From the NCBI RefSeq assembly GCF_905404315.1, contig NC_066284.1, forward strand, positions 12,977,001 to 13,041,000: a DNA stretch of 64,000 nt. The letters are read 5' to 3'. This document shows, in pieces, positions 1-10,623 of the stretch. The notes under the pieces are model-generated. The model saw only the letters and a program-made list of their open reading frames with translations, was not told where the DNA came from and ran no database searches. Within the stretch, counting starts at the first letter, position 1. Every line of letters begins with the position of its first letter. The stretch is from Leptidea sinapis (Eukaryota > Arthropoda > Insecta > Lepidoptera > Pieridae). The position numbers were made by a program, and so were the translations under genes.

Positions 1-46
1 AGCTTTGTAGTACGTGGAAGAAAGTTCCTTGAAAGCCGCATTGTAG
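1..46 (-). mobile_element. LINE family A fragment, cut by window edge
   Basis: The sequence is the reverse complement of the stretch around 53110-53160, which in the better copy at 52.3 kb encodes the conserved C-terminal block SRSFLPRTTKLW. The copy therefore reads leftwards and its 3' end lies outside the window. Similarity stops near base 46, so this copy is 5' truncated there. The identity is clear but the piece is too short to say more. Confidence 0.6.
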
Positions 47-59
47 AGAACTTACGTTA

Positions 60-1744
60 TCAAATAATATAGTTTGTCTTTTGTATAAAATTAATTTTAT
101 TTATTAATTTGTAATACATATTACAAAGTTAATCACTTCAATCACCACGTCAAATATGGCATTACCCCGATTTGAACAATATTAAATAAGAATTGTTACT
201 TAAAAAATCAGCATTAACGATTATTGCAGTCATATTATGGTCATTTTCGTCTGCCAATAAACCTCATATAACGATATATATTATTTATTTTATGAACTTT
301 GCGGAATTACGGCTTTTGGGCAACCTTATTATTATTACAACGTTAAAAGCAAAAAGTCACAGATCGAAGTGAACGCATATTTACTGCAATACAGTTCTTA
401 TATCTACATAGATAAATAAGACAGTACATAACATATTAAAATTTTCTACCTGTCATTTACACAGCCACCATCATAAATAAAATTAGGTACATACTTGATT
501 GAGTCTTTGAGAAAGTCTATACTCTAGGGCCTAAAAAAACATTGTTTATCGTACTTTAATCGCCAAAAAGCACCGTGGTTTTTGGTGCCACAAACAACTT
601 AATTCATTGAAATATTAGATAATACCTAGTACGAAGCTGGTAGGTATTATGTAAAATGGCGGGAAATTATCGAAGCTTCTAACACAATAGCCGCATTCCA
701 AATTTGAATTAAAAAAAAATAAAAATCAGTAGTTTTTAATATTTGTTACTATATTGGAACCGATACCGCTATTAGTCGAAACTCGTCGGTATTTAATATT
801 ATTGTATCTGTCTATCTTGCTGTGTATTTATTGAACATCAGGCTTTTCTTAATGAAAGAATATTGGACTCCAATATTGTTGATACAATATGTAACCGTTA
901 TTTGCAATCAGATTTCCACTAATCTAATATTGTATTCATAAATAATATTAAATTTGATTTATCATAAATTTGGGGTTTAATGTTTGTTAGTCAGTTCTAC
1001 AAATAATTCTTCGATTAACAACATTACATAGACTCCGCTATCGATCAGTATGTCCGTGTGTCTGTCAGCGGGCTGTATCTCATAAACCTCAATAGTTCGA
1101 TAGCTATAATTTTGACAGAATTTGAACTGTTATAACAGTATATTATAAAACGAGAAATTAACTAATTCCAATCTCCCTCCCCCTGTTGTCTCTATTACAG
1201 AAGTTTTAAAGGTACATTAAATAAATGAACGATATTTTAAATTAAATGGGCAGATAAATTGTTATTTTCTATGGGATGCAAGGATAAATGTTTGCAATTC
1301 TCCCATAAATGATTACCAACGCATGCTTGCAACACCAGAGGATCCAAAGCGTGGCTGGCTGTCTAGGAAGTCACCTGTTCTTTTTTTTTAAATCCATATG
1401 TTGAACTAATCTACTTGAAAAGTTATTAAGTGAATAAAATCATTTTATTTCTATAGCATGATAAAATGAAATCTTAACTTCTGACCTATAAACCTAGGGA
1501 ATTGTAGAAGGAGTTCGCCTTAAATTAAATGTAGTTTATTGATTTTTTTATTGTAGTATTTATTTTCTCTGGACTGCATTGTCAAAATTAAATTTTACAA
1601 ATGGAAAGCACGATTTTATTTTGTGAGTTATTACGTTCATTTTTTATCCAAGGCACAATTGTTATATATGATCTTTACAATATTTACACAGTAACAATGT
1701 ATTGATAAATCCATAAAAATGTCAATATTCTCATTCCGTGGAAG
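60..1744. other. AT-rich stretch, no feature identified
   Basis: No coding region above about 60 codons and no resemblance to the repeat families recognised elsewhere in the window. A short CAACACCAGAGGA match near 1330 recalls family A 3' UTR but is too short to call. Confidence 0.5.
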
Positions 1745-1767
1745 ATGGGGATAAATGATTTACAAAC

Positions 1768-1860
1768 AGGTCTCCTGATGGTAAGTGATCACCGCCGCCG
1801 ATACTCTCTTGTACCACCAGAGGAGGAGGATCACAAGAGCATTGCCGATCTTATAGAGCA
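1768..1860 (-). mobile_element. LINE family A 3'-end fragment
   Basis: This matches, in reverse complement, the family A 3' UTR seen at 53215-53300, including the GTGATCACCGCCGCC block and the ACCAGAGG...GATCACAAGAGCATTGCCG block. It directly abuts the 3' UTR of a family C copy. An 84-codon ORF across it is incidental. Confidence 0.6.
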
Positions 1861-1924
1861 TCGAGTAAACGAACACATACATTCAAAAACGTATAAAACA
1901 TTGGTATATGCCTGGTGGGATCGA

Positions 1925-2115
1925 ACAAATTCAAATATTTTTATTCAAAATAGGATTTCAAATCACTTATTCAGCTTTAAAAAACAACGACCCATTTAAA
2001 ATAGTAATAGTAGTAGTAGTAGTAATAGCCCGAGAAGAACGGGCGAACGACGAAAATCAGCGAGATTTTTTTAAATTTAGTCATAATATATTATTTAGTA
2101 TGGAACAATCAAATT
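1925..2115 (-). mobile_element. LINE family C 3' UTR, antisense
   Basis: Aligns with 30243-30430 of the long family C copy: the ATTTTTATTCAAAATAGGAT block, the ATCACTTATT block and a GAAGAACGGGCG block. Read on the minus strand it ends in the family's A/T-rich tail. A small (TAG)n expansion sits at about 2005-2025. It is the 3' part of the C copy that continues, after a family D fragment, at 2391-3570. About 180 bases present in the 30-kb copy are missing between the two parts. Confidence 0.7.
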
Positions 2116-2144
2116 TATAATTAAAAGAGCCAACGCTTTCTTTT

Positions 2145-2390
2145 AATGAAAATAAGGGACGAGACGAGGAGGACGTTCAGCTGATGGTAATTGATACGAC
2201 ATGCCCATTAAAATGCAGTGCCGCTCAGGATTCTTGAAAATCTCAAAAATTCTGAGCGGCACTACAATTGCGCTCGTCACCTTGAGACATAAGATGCTAA
2301 GTCTCATTTGCCCTGTAATTTATCTAACTACGGCGCAGTTCAGACTGAAACACATTATTGTTCACTTTACACATTACTGATTATATTTAT
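2145..2390 (-). mobile_element. LINE family D 3' UTR copy
   Basis: Antisense copy of the family D 3' UTR. It begins (3' end) with AATAAGGGACGAGACGAG and carries the conserved inverted arms AGTGCCGCTCAG (2217-2228) and CTGAGCGGCACT (2252-2263), then the TTGAGACATAAGATG and CTACGGCGC blocks. It is 5' truncated where it meets family C sequence, and it replaces part of the surrounding C copy, which suggests insertion plus deletion. Confidence 0.75.
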
Positions 2391-2667
2391 TTTGAACATT
2401 TTTTGGGACCTTGTTGTAAAAGTATATTCAACACCCCACAAAAGACTTACTAACTCGACTTAGTCGAGTGGTAGGCATTATTAGTTTATGTTTGATCCTA
2501 GTGTTAACATTATAGTTTCTAGCAAATTCACTTAAGTACATACATAACATTATCAAGAATATATTAAGTGGCAATATTCAAGATGTTTATTTTTTTTTAA
2601 ATTTGGCTTTCAATGATTCTCTAGGTCTTAGGTTATAAATTGCGCAAATAGGCCTCTTGTGCAGCAC
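2391..2667 (-). pseudogene. LINE family C RT C-terminal region, antisense, broken
   Basis: Aligns with 30577-30910. On the minus strand it corresponds to the C-terminal part of the LINE ORF2 protein, including the motifs around SRVSKSFVGRCI and RAIYNLGPRES of the 30-kb copy. Frameshifts and base changes prevent translation. It stops at GCAGCAC, where another C copy of opposite orientation is inserted. The same antisense copy resumes at 3197. Confidence 0.7.
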
Positions 2668-2675
2668 CATGGTGG

Positions 2676-2761
2676 TAATTTGCGCCCATTCTTCTCAGGT
2701 CTGAGGCAGTCTCTTTTGAATGGGTGGTAGATTTTGACGTTCAATAAGTGATTATAAAAAA
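2676..2761 (+). mobile_element. Nested, extremely 5'-truncated LINE family C copy
   Basis: Sense-orientation 3' UTR of family C: TGCGCCCATTCTTCTCAGG, then TTTTGAATGGGTGGTAG, then TTTGACGTTCAATAAGTGAT, the same order as at 9575-9650. It is only about 85 bases long plus its tail. It lies inside an antisense copy of the same family, and its tail is the hexanucleotide array that follows. Confidence 0.75.
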
Positions 2762-3196
2762 ATTTGAATTCGAATTTGAATTTGAATTTGAATTTGAATT
2801 TGAATTTGAATTTGAATTTGAATTTGAATTTGAATTTGAATTTGAATTTGAATTTGAATTTGAATTTGAATTTGAATTTGAATTTGAATTTGAATTTGAA
2901 TTTGAATTTGAATTTGAATTTGAATTTGAATTTGAATTTGAATTTGAATTTGAATTTGAATTTGAATTTGAATTTGAATTTGAATTTGAATTTGAATTTG
3001 AATTTGAATTTGAATTTGAATTTGAATTTGAATTTGAATTTGAATTTGAATTTGAATTTGAATTTGAATTTGAATTTGAATTTGAATTTGAATTTGAATT
3101 TGAATTTGAATTTGAATTTGAATTTGAATTTGAATTTGAATTTGAATTTGAATTTGAATTTGAATTTGAATTTGAATTTGAATTTGAATTTGAATT
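2762..3196 (+). repeat. (AATTTG)n / (TTTGAA)n hexanucleotide array, about 72 units
   Basis: About 435 bases of a 6-base unit, perfect apart from one AATTCG unit at the left end (2767-2772). Five of six frames lack stops, which generates four long dipeptide ORFs (Phe-Glu, Asn-Leu, Asn-Ser, Gln-Ile) that are not genes. Other family C copies end in short versions of the same motif, for example ATATTTGAATTTGAA at 9661-9675, so the array is best read as the expanded 3' tail of the nested C copy at 2676-2761. Confidence 0.95.
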
Positions 3197-3570
3197 AATT
3201 GATACCGGCAGCATTGTCCCATAGCAATATACCATAGGAAAAAATACTATGAAAATAACTAAAGTATACTAGTTGCGCCGTATCTACAACGTTTAGTAAT
3301 CTAATCTTTTAACCGCGTATGCTACAGAATTAAGTCTATTAGCCAATCCTTCAATACGGGGGCCCTATTGTTAATTGGAATCCAGAGTAATGCCAAGAAA
3401 TATATAATTCTTATAATGTATATAAAAATAATATATTTCTAATCATCTCTCTATATATATATGAAATATATGTTTTATCATCTCTCCGTTTAAAAAACAC
3501 TTGCATTTACATTTTTGCATTCGGTACGGTAAATTTTATATATTTCGTTTTCTTGCTATTTAACAACCAA
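3197..3570 (-). pseudogene. LINE family C RT region, antisense, continuation
   Basis: Aligns with 30925-31245: the CCCATAGCAATATACCATAGGA block, the GTATACTAGT block, and the GGTACGGTAAATTT...TTTTCTTGCTATTTAACAA block. On the minus strand it encodes remnants of the region after the RT active site. It resumes within roughly ten bases of where the same antisense copy was interrupted at 2667, so the array and the small C copy are an insertion within this element. Confidence 0.7.
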
Positions 3571-5953
3571 TAGAAAGCCACATTATTTGTGAATGTCATC
3601 GACTGTATATCACCAGAAATTTTTCTTGATAGTCGAATTTTTAAGGTAAGTCAGAGAAAAAATGGTCGAACGAAAACGTTTGTTACAAACGCTGCCTGAA
3701 CGATGTGAGATGCGACGTGATTGCTTTGAATATAAGGATGTGGCAGAATCAGCAGAATCGGCAGTAGCAGCTGGTACCTAAATAAATTAATTTTAACAAT
3801 CACCAAAGAAGAAGCATGTGATATGTATATTTAATAATGCTCCGTTAATCGTTTGCGGAGTTGCTTTTGAATTAATAGGTCTGTTGTATAGATTCACAAT
3901 CCAAGTAAGTTAATGTATCCCACGGTCCTAGGATTTATGAACGGAGATGAAGTTTACTCCTCAATTTAGATTTCTCGCATGGTTCTATATTGAATGTATC
4001 GAACGCACGGCTTCCTGATTGGACCTAACATAATACACACATTTCGTCTGCTACTTAAGGTGGATAACGGTAAAAGTTCAAAGTCAACAGGCAGGCAGCT
4101 AGAAAACCTAATATCAGTAAAACTTGGTATGAGTAACATAAGGCGCGTAGGCAGTAATATTAACCTTTGCTAGGACTTATTCACACATTATTGAAGTGCC
4201 CATGTCATCGGGTAGGATGCTCCCCGTTTTAGTCATTTTTAGGTGCTGTGGGCTACTGAGAGTGTACGAAACGATCATCTAGACGCTGGGTTAAGCATGA
4301 AGTCACATCTTCCCTTTTTCGACACCGTGGCAAAAATTCCTCCAAAGAATCAGAGCCTACTGGAATGAGTAACAATGACATAAGAGTATATCCTGTTGAT
4401 TAGTGTAACTGCGATTCAATATACAACAACACACATTTTATGTAACTTTTTATGCTTTGTATATTTAATTGGTACCTCTTTTATTGACGTGCTCTGTCTA
4501 CGTATTACAAGTCTTTGCTACCGACCTAACGAAACAAGACTAAAATAATCTTCTAAGGTTCATGCAATTTGCTGACGAATGTCATAAAGATGAGTGACGA
4601 TAAAAGAAGCTTTCGTAAAGACCATTTCGGGTTACTTTGATGTAAAATTGAAGATTCCGGTGTGCGGACACCGAGGATTAATAAAAATCGGACTTAACTG
4701 AAGATTATAATATACTCCTGTATATTTATTGTGTGTAATATTCAGATACCGTGGATGTGTCTGCAAACATTTTTTATTTTATTTTAAGGTGCTGAGATTA
4801 TGCCGGAATATACAAGTTACAATACAATATAAAAAGTAACTACAAATTGTTTTTTAGAACAATCGCACATTAATTTTGATACCTAATTTTAATACGCTAA
4901 GCGCATTGATCAGGTATCACTTCTCATCATATTTTAGGAAAAAATACCGCTGTGGTTTATAACCAAAGACCCGCTCGATAGTCAGACATACAACTCGAAA
5001 AACGGCAACGACAAAAATTGTTAGACCACTCGATAGTACCAAATTAAAACCTAATTAAGTTCAATTTTCCCAGCGCCTGAACTCTCTATCGCATCACATA
5101 CTCGTAGAAGGTCAATTGAAATGGGTGACGACGACAGCGCCGCCACGCGGAGGGGAGTGTAATTACAACGTCAGTGACGTCACATCAAGTGGACCGTCAA
5201 AATTCGAAAATCGAATCGCTCCACGTTCGTTTATTGGACAGGATTTTAACGGTCGTTCGTCGTTCTTGTCATCCGTTGAATGAGTTTAAATTTGGATTTT
5301 TATTGTTTCCATTTGTTCGCGTAAAACGAATATTTTGTTGTTTTTATACTCTTATCCGTGGTTTTATAACATGATCATTTACATCTGATTTCTATATTCA
5401 ACCGCAATCCTTAAATGATTTATTATCGATGGCGATCATATATTACTTTAATATATTTCATGCTTTTGGCTTTTCAATAACCACTCTACGGGACTCTTTG
5501 GTGATATATTTTTTCAAACAATCTGTGCAGGGTGTTAAAAAATCCTGTTCTATATCTTAAGGCGTATGTGGGTATTGAGTATTGAGTATACATAAATATC
5601 GCTTTTCAGGAAATAATTACATTTAAAACAAAGTGAAAAAAAGAGTAATAATGTTACAAAACAAAATGCTGCCAATGATGGATAGAAGGATGGACGGGAA
5701 ATCTACCCGTAATAATGAAGAGTCATCCACTAACAATCCAAAAGGGGGAACTTTCACCATTGACTTCTATTCATAATGATGAGAATTCGATTTCGAACTT
5801 GACTTGAGATCCAGGTCTGAGACTCAAACAAAAGAATCTAATTTCTGGAACTGGACATGAACCAACATATGACTGGCAACCTTCGTCTTCCGGAATTGAT
5901 CGTAGCAGTCTAGGTCTAGTATTTCCTTGTGATATAAAAAAAAAGTCAGAAAG
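3571..5953. other. Unassigned stretch; one CRE-like octamer
   Basis: No recognised repeat or supported gene. The only notable short sites are the palindrome TGACGTCA at 5175-5182 (the cAMP-response/ATF octamer) within a locally GC-richer segment (about 5100-5280), and a GTATTGA duplication near 5573. A 40-codon ATG ORF at 3661 has no supporting features. Confidence 0.4.
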
Positions 5954-6051
5954 ATACTCCGAGCATAGCCCTCTCTTTTGCCCTCTGAGCGACCGTGAGA
6001 TTTCTCATACGCCCTATTGTTAGCGACCACGTCTGCATTCCGTATGTAACT
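5954..6051 (-). mobile_element. RTE-type LINE C-terminal fragment
   Basis: Reverse complement similarity to the RTE C-terminal region at 14690-14780: ACTCCGAGCATAGCC, CCCTCTGAGCGACC, and TTAGCGACCACG. The minus-strand peptide reads roughly TWSLTIG...VAQRAKERAMLGVSF, a conserved block of RTE-clade ORF2 C-termini. Isolated and truncated at both ends. Confidence 0.6.
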
Positions 6052-6345
6052 TTTCTCTTTTACTTATAAAAGTCTTGTAGTTATAGGTATTATAGATTAC
6101 TTCATGTGATCAGTCATCAAAGATCATCTATGTTTCGAATTATGAATGACTGACGCATTGATAATGTGTCTGCAGTTATAAAGTGAATGAGATCATATTG
6201 ACCTGTTGACACTGCGATAAAGTTATCACTTCGCAGGTCGTCGATAGACCGCCGTCAAGAGATCTTTGGTTATTTATTATGACAAATTGTTATAGTTAGA
6301 AAATTTTAGTGAATATTATAATATTAAAATAACAACGTTAACATC
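6052..6345. other. Short unassigned gap between LINE pieces
   Basis: AT-rich; no gene, hairpin or recognised repeat seen. Confidence 0.4.
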
Positions 6346-8378
6346 TTAGATTAAGGATTGGTCTCCGCTGCGCTCCAACTTGATACCACACTGGGCATAA
6401 AAGGCATTTATTTTCTCAAAATTGATTCCTTTAGAATTATTTTTGATGTCATTTCTAATATACCATATACTACTACCGCTTCGGAAACAAATAGCGCTCT
6501 GCGAGTGGAGAAGTGGCGCAAGAAACTCTCCTAACATTATTTCTTTGCGCTTTTTATTAATAAAATATACAATATTGTACTGTCATTGCAATTGCTATAA
6601 AATTATCATAATCTAGTCCCAGGCTGTCCGATCATTTAGATATTCAGCTGTGGAGTAGTTGGATTTACGACAGAGCCATTATTTAATAAAACATTTAAAT
6701 TTATTTTTAGATAATGCCTGAACAGTGAATGGGACTTTATTATAAAATTGTATACGTTTACCTTAAAGCTATTATTATGTATCTTGTGAAGCCTACCAGA
6801 ATAAATTACAAACAATCCTTTCTTTCTAATGTTATAATAATGAAAATCATAATTAAGAGTAAATTATGGTTATTGTACATTTGAACGAATAGATATTAAA
6901 ATTTCATAAATAACAATGAACAGTCACAATATTTATTTCTTTAAATTTTTCCCAGAGTGACTGTCCATAACCAAGCTGATATATAGCACGAACAACTCTC
7001 TTTTTTGCTGAGCAAATACTATATCATTGTCAGCAGCATGACACCATAGCAACACCGTACGTCATGATGCTGTGAAAATAACTGAGGTACACAAATGTAG
7101 CGGTAGCAGCATTCGTGTACTCTCAAATATTTCTAACGGTGTGGGCCTGAAATTAGCAGGATCAAAAGAACTGTCCGATTTAAACAAAGGTAAAACTGCT
7201 GTATTTCATGAGGTCAGGGAACACACCCTTATCTTTGCAATCGTTAAATATTATTGCTAATTCAGGTGCTATAATATCAAGTATGTTTTTACGATATTAC
7301 TCCAATTACCCCTTAGGTTTTTTAGGTTAATAAATTTGAAGTTTTGCAGTTGCAACCTTTAACATACTTAAATTTCAAATCAATGGAAGATACTGGTACG
7401 TGTATTTTACATGCTTATATTATGTGCTGCTTTTGGTGAAGAGTTTAGGTTTTTAGTCGTGATGATTCGGATTTCGGAGAATAATTTATTATAATTCGGT
7501 AATTCATTTGCAATTTCTATTTCCGAATTTATAGCGCGATTATTAATATTTAAACACATAGAAGTGTTGCGGCAACTTGCCTACCAGTTTCATTATTAAT
7601 TATAGTCCAAGTTGCTTTTACTATAATATTACTGTTTTTAATTTTATCTGCAATGAAACGTGTCTTCGCTTCATGACAAACTACCTTAAAGCTTGGAGTA
7701 TTTATTACATATATTTTGAAGTCTTCACTATTATTTAATGTTTCTCATAATTAAGGTCATATAAGCGTTTACGGCTTTTTGGATACTCATTGTTGCCCAA
7801 TCATTAAAACAATGTTTATTGTTAACTGTTACTGTTATAGGAGGAAATATCCTGTCAAATTCCTTACAGAAGGAATTGAAGAGTAAGTTATAGTGAAAAT
7901 TAGCAGTTTCACCACACTGTAAAAATGATATGGTACTTAACAAATTAAAGTATAAGCCTCTCGTATAAACCTCTCAAGACGGCTACCAGTAACTGGTATA
8001 ATCGTCACATTTTTTGGTCTGACATTGTCCAATCTTGTATTTACTTTTATAAGTTGCCCACTATGGTCGGACTGAAGATTATTAATTATAAGATTTGAAA
8101 TAAATTTTTTAGGTTAGTACAATTGATAGAAGGTTCAAGTAAGTTTATATTGAAATCACACACAATAATTGACTTGCTGGTTTTGTTAAATTTTGATAGT
8201 AACTTCTCCATTCTATTTTGGAATTGTTCATATGATGCAGGGAGGGGGGGGGTATACACTTACAATAATAATTTGCTCTAGTTCTATACTCGTACAAGCT
8301 ATCTCAATCAACTGCTCTATAGAGAGGTTAACAATATCTCTTCTATTTTTACATTTTAATCTTATAATCAAAAATTTA
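6346..8378 (-). pseudogene. LINE family E (BS/Jockey-like) remnant: endonuclease, linker, RT edge and C-terminus, palm deleted
   Basis: Read on the minus strand, the pieces follow LINE order. First comes the endonuclease end (8378-8010) with VSVYPPP, then CDFNINLLE (the GDFN catalytic-Asp block), then SDHSGQL (the SDH block). A linker with FNDWATMSI (7830-7780) follows, matching FNDWATAGI of family C. Next is an RT N-terminal block, PLFKSDSSFDPANFRP (about 7220-7165). The frame then jumps to the C-terminal block VVRAIYQLGYGQSLWEKFKEI (about 6995-6935) and the ending AEYLNDRTAWD. The RT palm, including any YADD motif, is missing. Many stops. A 25-base match to its 3' end recurs at 9910-9935. 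It is a relative of family C. Confidence 0.7.
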
Positions 8379-8382
8379 TTCC

Positions 8383-8904
8383 GACAAAATTTTGTCCAAT
8401 TCAACCCCAAGAAGACACAAGTTAAATGCGTTCACCACACTTACTTTGTCGTATCTTCTCGATTTGACATCGCTCCTCTAACTGCCACAGCCTGTATAAT
8501 ACTTGGAGTCGATATATCGAGCGACGTTCAGTTCCGTGGTCACTTGGAAGAGATGGCCACTAAAAAGCTTGGTGTATTCAGTAAGGCGAGACAGTACTTC
8601 ACTAAAAGCCACCGCCTGCAACTTTATAAGGCGCAAATTCGGCCTCACATGGATTCTCACCTCTGGGCGGGTGCTCCCCAGTACCAACGTCTTCCATTTG
8701 ACCGCATACAACGAAGAGCGGCTCGAATCTTCGACGATCAAGTCATCTCCGATCGGCTTGATTCTTTGGCATTGCGTAGAGATGTGGGTTATCTCTGCTC
8801 TGGGGAGTGCTCAGAGGAGCTGTTCGGATTGATTCCAGCGGCCGAATTCCACCACCAGACATTTCGTGCAAAATACCAGCCGCATCACGTAGACGTCTGG
8901 CATT
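8383..8904 (+). pseudogene. LINE family B ORF2 C-terminal region, 5' part
   Basis: Matches the reverse complement of 54660-55200. The peptide includes VDISSDVQFRGHLEE, KLGVFSKARQYFTKSHRLQ, RIQRRAARI and AAEFHHQTFRAKYQPHHVD. It starts at the RT thumb/C-terminal region (VQFNPKKTQV), so it is strongly 5' truncated, and it has small deletions against the 54-kb copy. It breaks off at GACGTCTGGCATT where a family C LINE is inserted, and resumes at 9675. A 263-codon ORF here (8193-8984) is a chimera of three elements. Confidence 0.75.
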
Positions 8905-9674
8905 TTGAATTCCCCCCTATATTGAAGGATTTGCGAATACGCTTAGTTCTGCAGCATATGCGGTTAAGAAAATTAGAAGCTTAACTGACGGCGCGACTAG
9001 TATACTTTAGTTATTTTCATAGTATTATGTCCTATGGTATATTGTTTGGGGCAGTGCGGCCGATATTAATACCATCTTTGTGCTTCAGAAGAGGGCTATT
9101 CGCGCGATTTATAACCTAGGTCCTAAACAATCATTAATAGAAAAATTTAAAGAAATAAACATTTTGACAGTTGCTTTTCAATACATTTTTGATAATGTCC
9201 TGTATGTACATAAGCACATTGAGAAATTTTCTAGAAACTGTGACATTCATAATGTTAACACGAGGAACAAACATAAGCTTGTTATGCCTACTACTCGGTT
9301 GGGACGAGTTAGTAAGTCTTTTGTTGGGCGATGTATATGCTACTACAATAGGATCCCAGAAAATGTACAAAACAAATGTGTTACGAAATTTAAAAGAATT
9401 GTTAAAAAACGTTTTTTGTGGGAAAGGTTACTATAGCATAAACGATTTTCTTAATGACACCACGGACTGAGAATAAAGAGAACACCCTCAGGCTCTTTAA
9501 TTATAAATGTTTATTGAACGATATCACAATGCAATCCATATTTTATTAAAAAAAAAAAATGCCCGTTGAGTTTCTTGCGCCCATTCTTCTCAGGTCTCTT
9601 TTGTATGGGTGGTAGTTTTTGACGTTCAATAAGTGATTTTGAATCCTATTTTGAATAAAAATATTTGAATTTGA
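8905..9674 (+). pseudogene. LINE family C copy inserted into family B
   Basis: 5'-truncated sense copy. It begins with CCTATATTGAAGGATTTGCG (equivalent to minus-strand 31090-31070) and continues through KRAIRAIYNLGPKQSLIEKFKEINILTVAFQYIFDNVLYVHKHIEKFSRN and TRLGRVSKSFVGRCI to DFLNDTTD. The 3' UTR and the ATATTTGAATTTGAA tail follow. Compared with the 30-kb copy the C-terminal 240 residues are nearly continuous, but the start is missing and early stops exist. The host element continues on both sides. Confidence 0.8.
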
Positions 9675-9910
9675 ATTCCACAACCGAGCGTTTTGCAAGA
9701 AATTCCTTGCCACGCACAGCCACTTTGTGGAATCAATTACTGCGGTTTTCCCGAACAGATACGACTTAGGGACCTTCAAGAAAAAAGCATACCTTAAAGG
9801 CCGGCAACGCATTTCTTGACACACCTGTTGTTGCGGATGTCCATTGGCGTTTGCCTCACCGCTCCCCATCCCGAGAGCCTCTTGCCCGTTTGCCCCCTCT
9901 TATAAAAAAA
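9675..9910 (+). mobile_element. LINE family B, 3' part and poly(A)-like tail
   Basis: Continues family B exactly where it was interrupted at 8904 (ATTCCACAACCGAGCG). It then runs through GATACGACTTAGGGACCTTC, the AAAGGCCGGCAACGCAT block, and the terminal GCCCGTTTGCCCCCTCTTAT followed by a short A run. Bases 9910-9935 match the 3' end of family E. Confidence 0.8.
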
Positions 9911-10101
9911 GCGGAGACTAATCCTTAATCTAATGGTATCATCATAATTTATTAGTTCTAATTTCTAATTCTTCTAATCTTCGAAATGACTGGTCTGATT
10001 TTGACAGGAATTTCAATGACAGCCCTTTTATAATATGTAAATTATTAATTATGTATTAAAAAAATTATTAGGGTTCCGCGGAAGAAAGACTGATATGTTA
10101 C

Positions 10102-10340
10102 AAGTGGGAGGCTCCTTTGCACAGGATGCCGGTTAGATTATGGGTACCACAACGGCGCCTATTTATGTCTTTACCTGTACGTGAACTGAACTTACTGGGC
10201 AAATGAGAATTAAAATCTTATGTCTTTTTTGTGTTTTTCAAGAATCCTGAACGGTACTGCATTGTAATGGGCAGGGCGTATCAAATACCATCAGCTAAAC
10301 GTCCTGCTCGTCTCGTCCCTTATCATAAAAAATGTCAATT
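10102..10340 (+). mobile_element. LINE family D 3' UTR copy
   Basis: Sense copy: AGTGGGAGGCTCCTTTGC, then ACAACGGCGCC, then AAGAATCCTGAACGGTACTGC, ending in GCTCGTCTCGTCCCTTATCA and an A run. An internal deletion removes one arm of the family hairpin. Confidence 0.75.
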
Positions 10341-10623
10341 AAAGTTCCTTTTTGTGGAGCTAAGCGTGTATGTTGCTTATCGTAAAAAACATTGTCATTG
10401 GAACTTACCCACCAAGAAAAATAAGTTTAGAGGATAGCAGAAAGAGAATTATTATTATTCAGCTTGCTAGATTTGACTGTACTAAACCTACATACAACAT
10501 ACACCAAGTACTTGATCTTCAAATGGAATGTCAAGTTAAACAAATGCCTGTAAAAGAGCGAAACTATGCTTCCAAAATCGGTCAAGCATATTGGTACAAA
10601 ATTTTATGCATTTTTGTAATACG
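10341..10623. other. Unassigned spacer
   Basis: No recognised repeat. Two overlapping ORFs of 68 and 88 codons have no recognisable domain, and the first starts inside the family D repeat. Confidence 0.35.

Noticed and set aside
2741..3235. Four 144-164 codon ORFs of Phe-Glu, Asn-Leu, Asn-Ser and Gln-Ile repeats
   Set aside because: They are translations of the hexanucleotide array in its stop-free frames, on both strands, with no independent coding evidence.
3661..3783. 40-codon ATG ORF beginning MVERKRLLQTLPERCEMRRD
   Set aside because: No recognisable domain, splice context or conservation evidence; common by chance.
8193..8984. 263-codon plus-strand ORF
   Set aside because: It begins in antisense LINE E, passes through LINE B coding and ends in the inserted LINE C. 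A chance chimera, not a gene.
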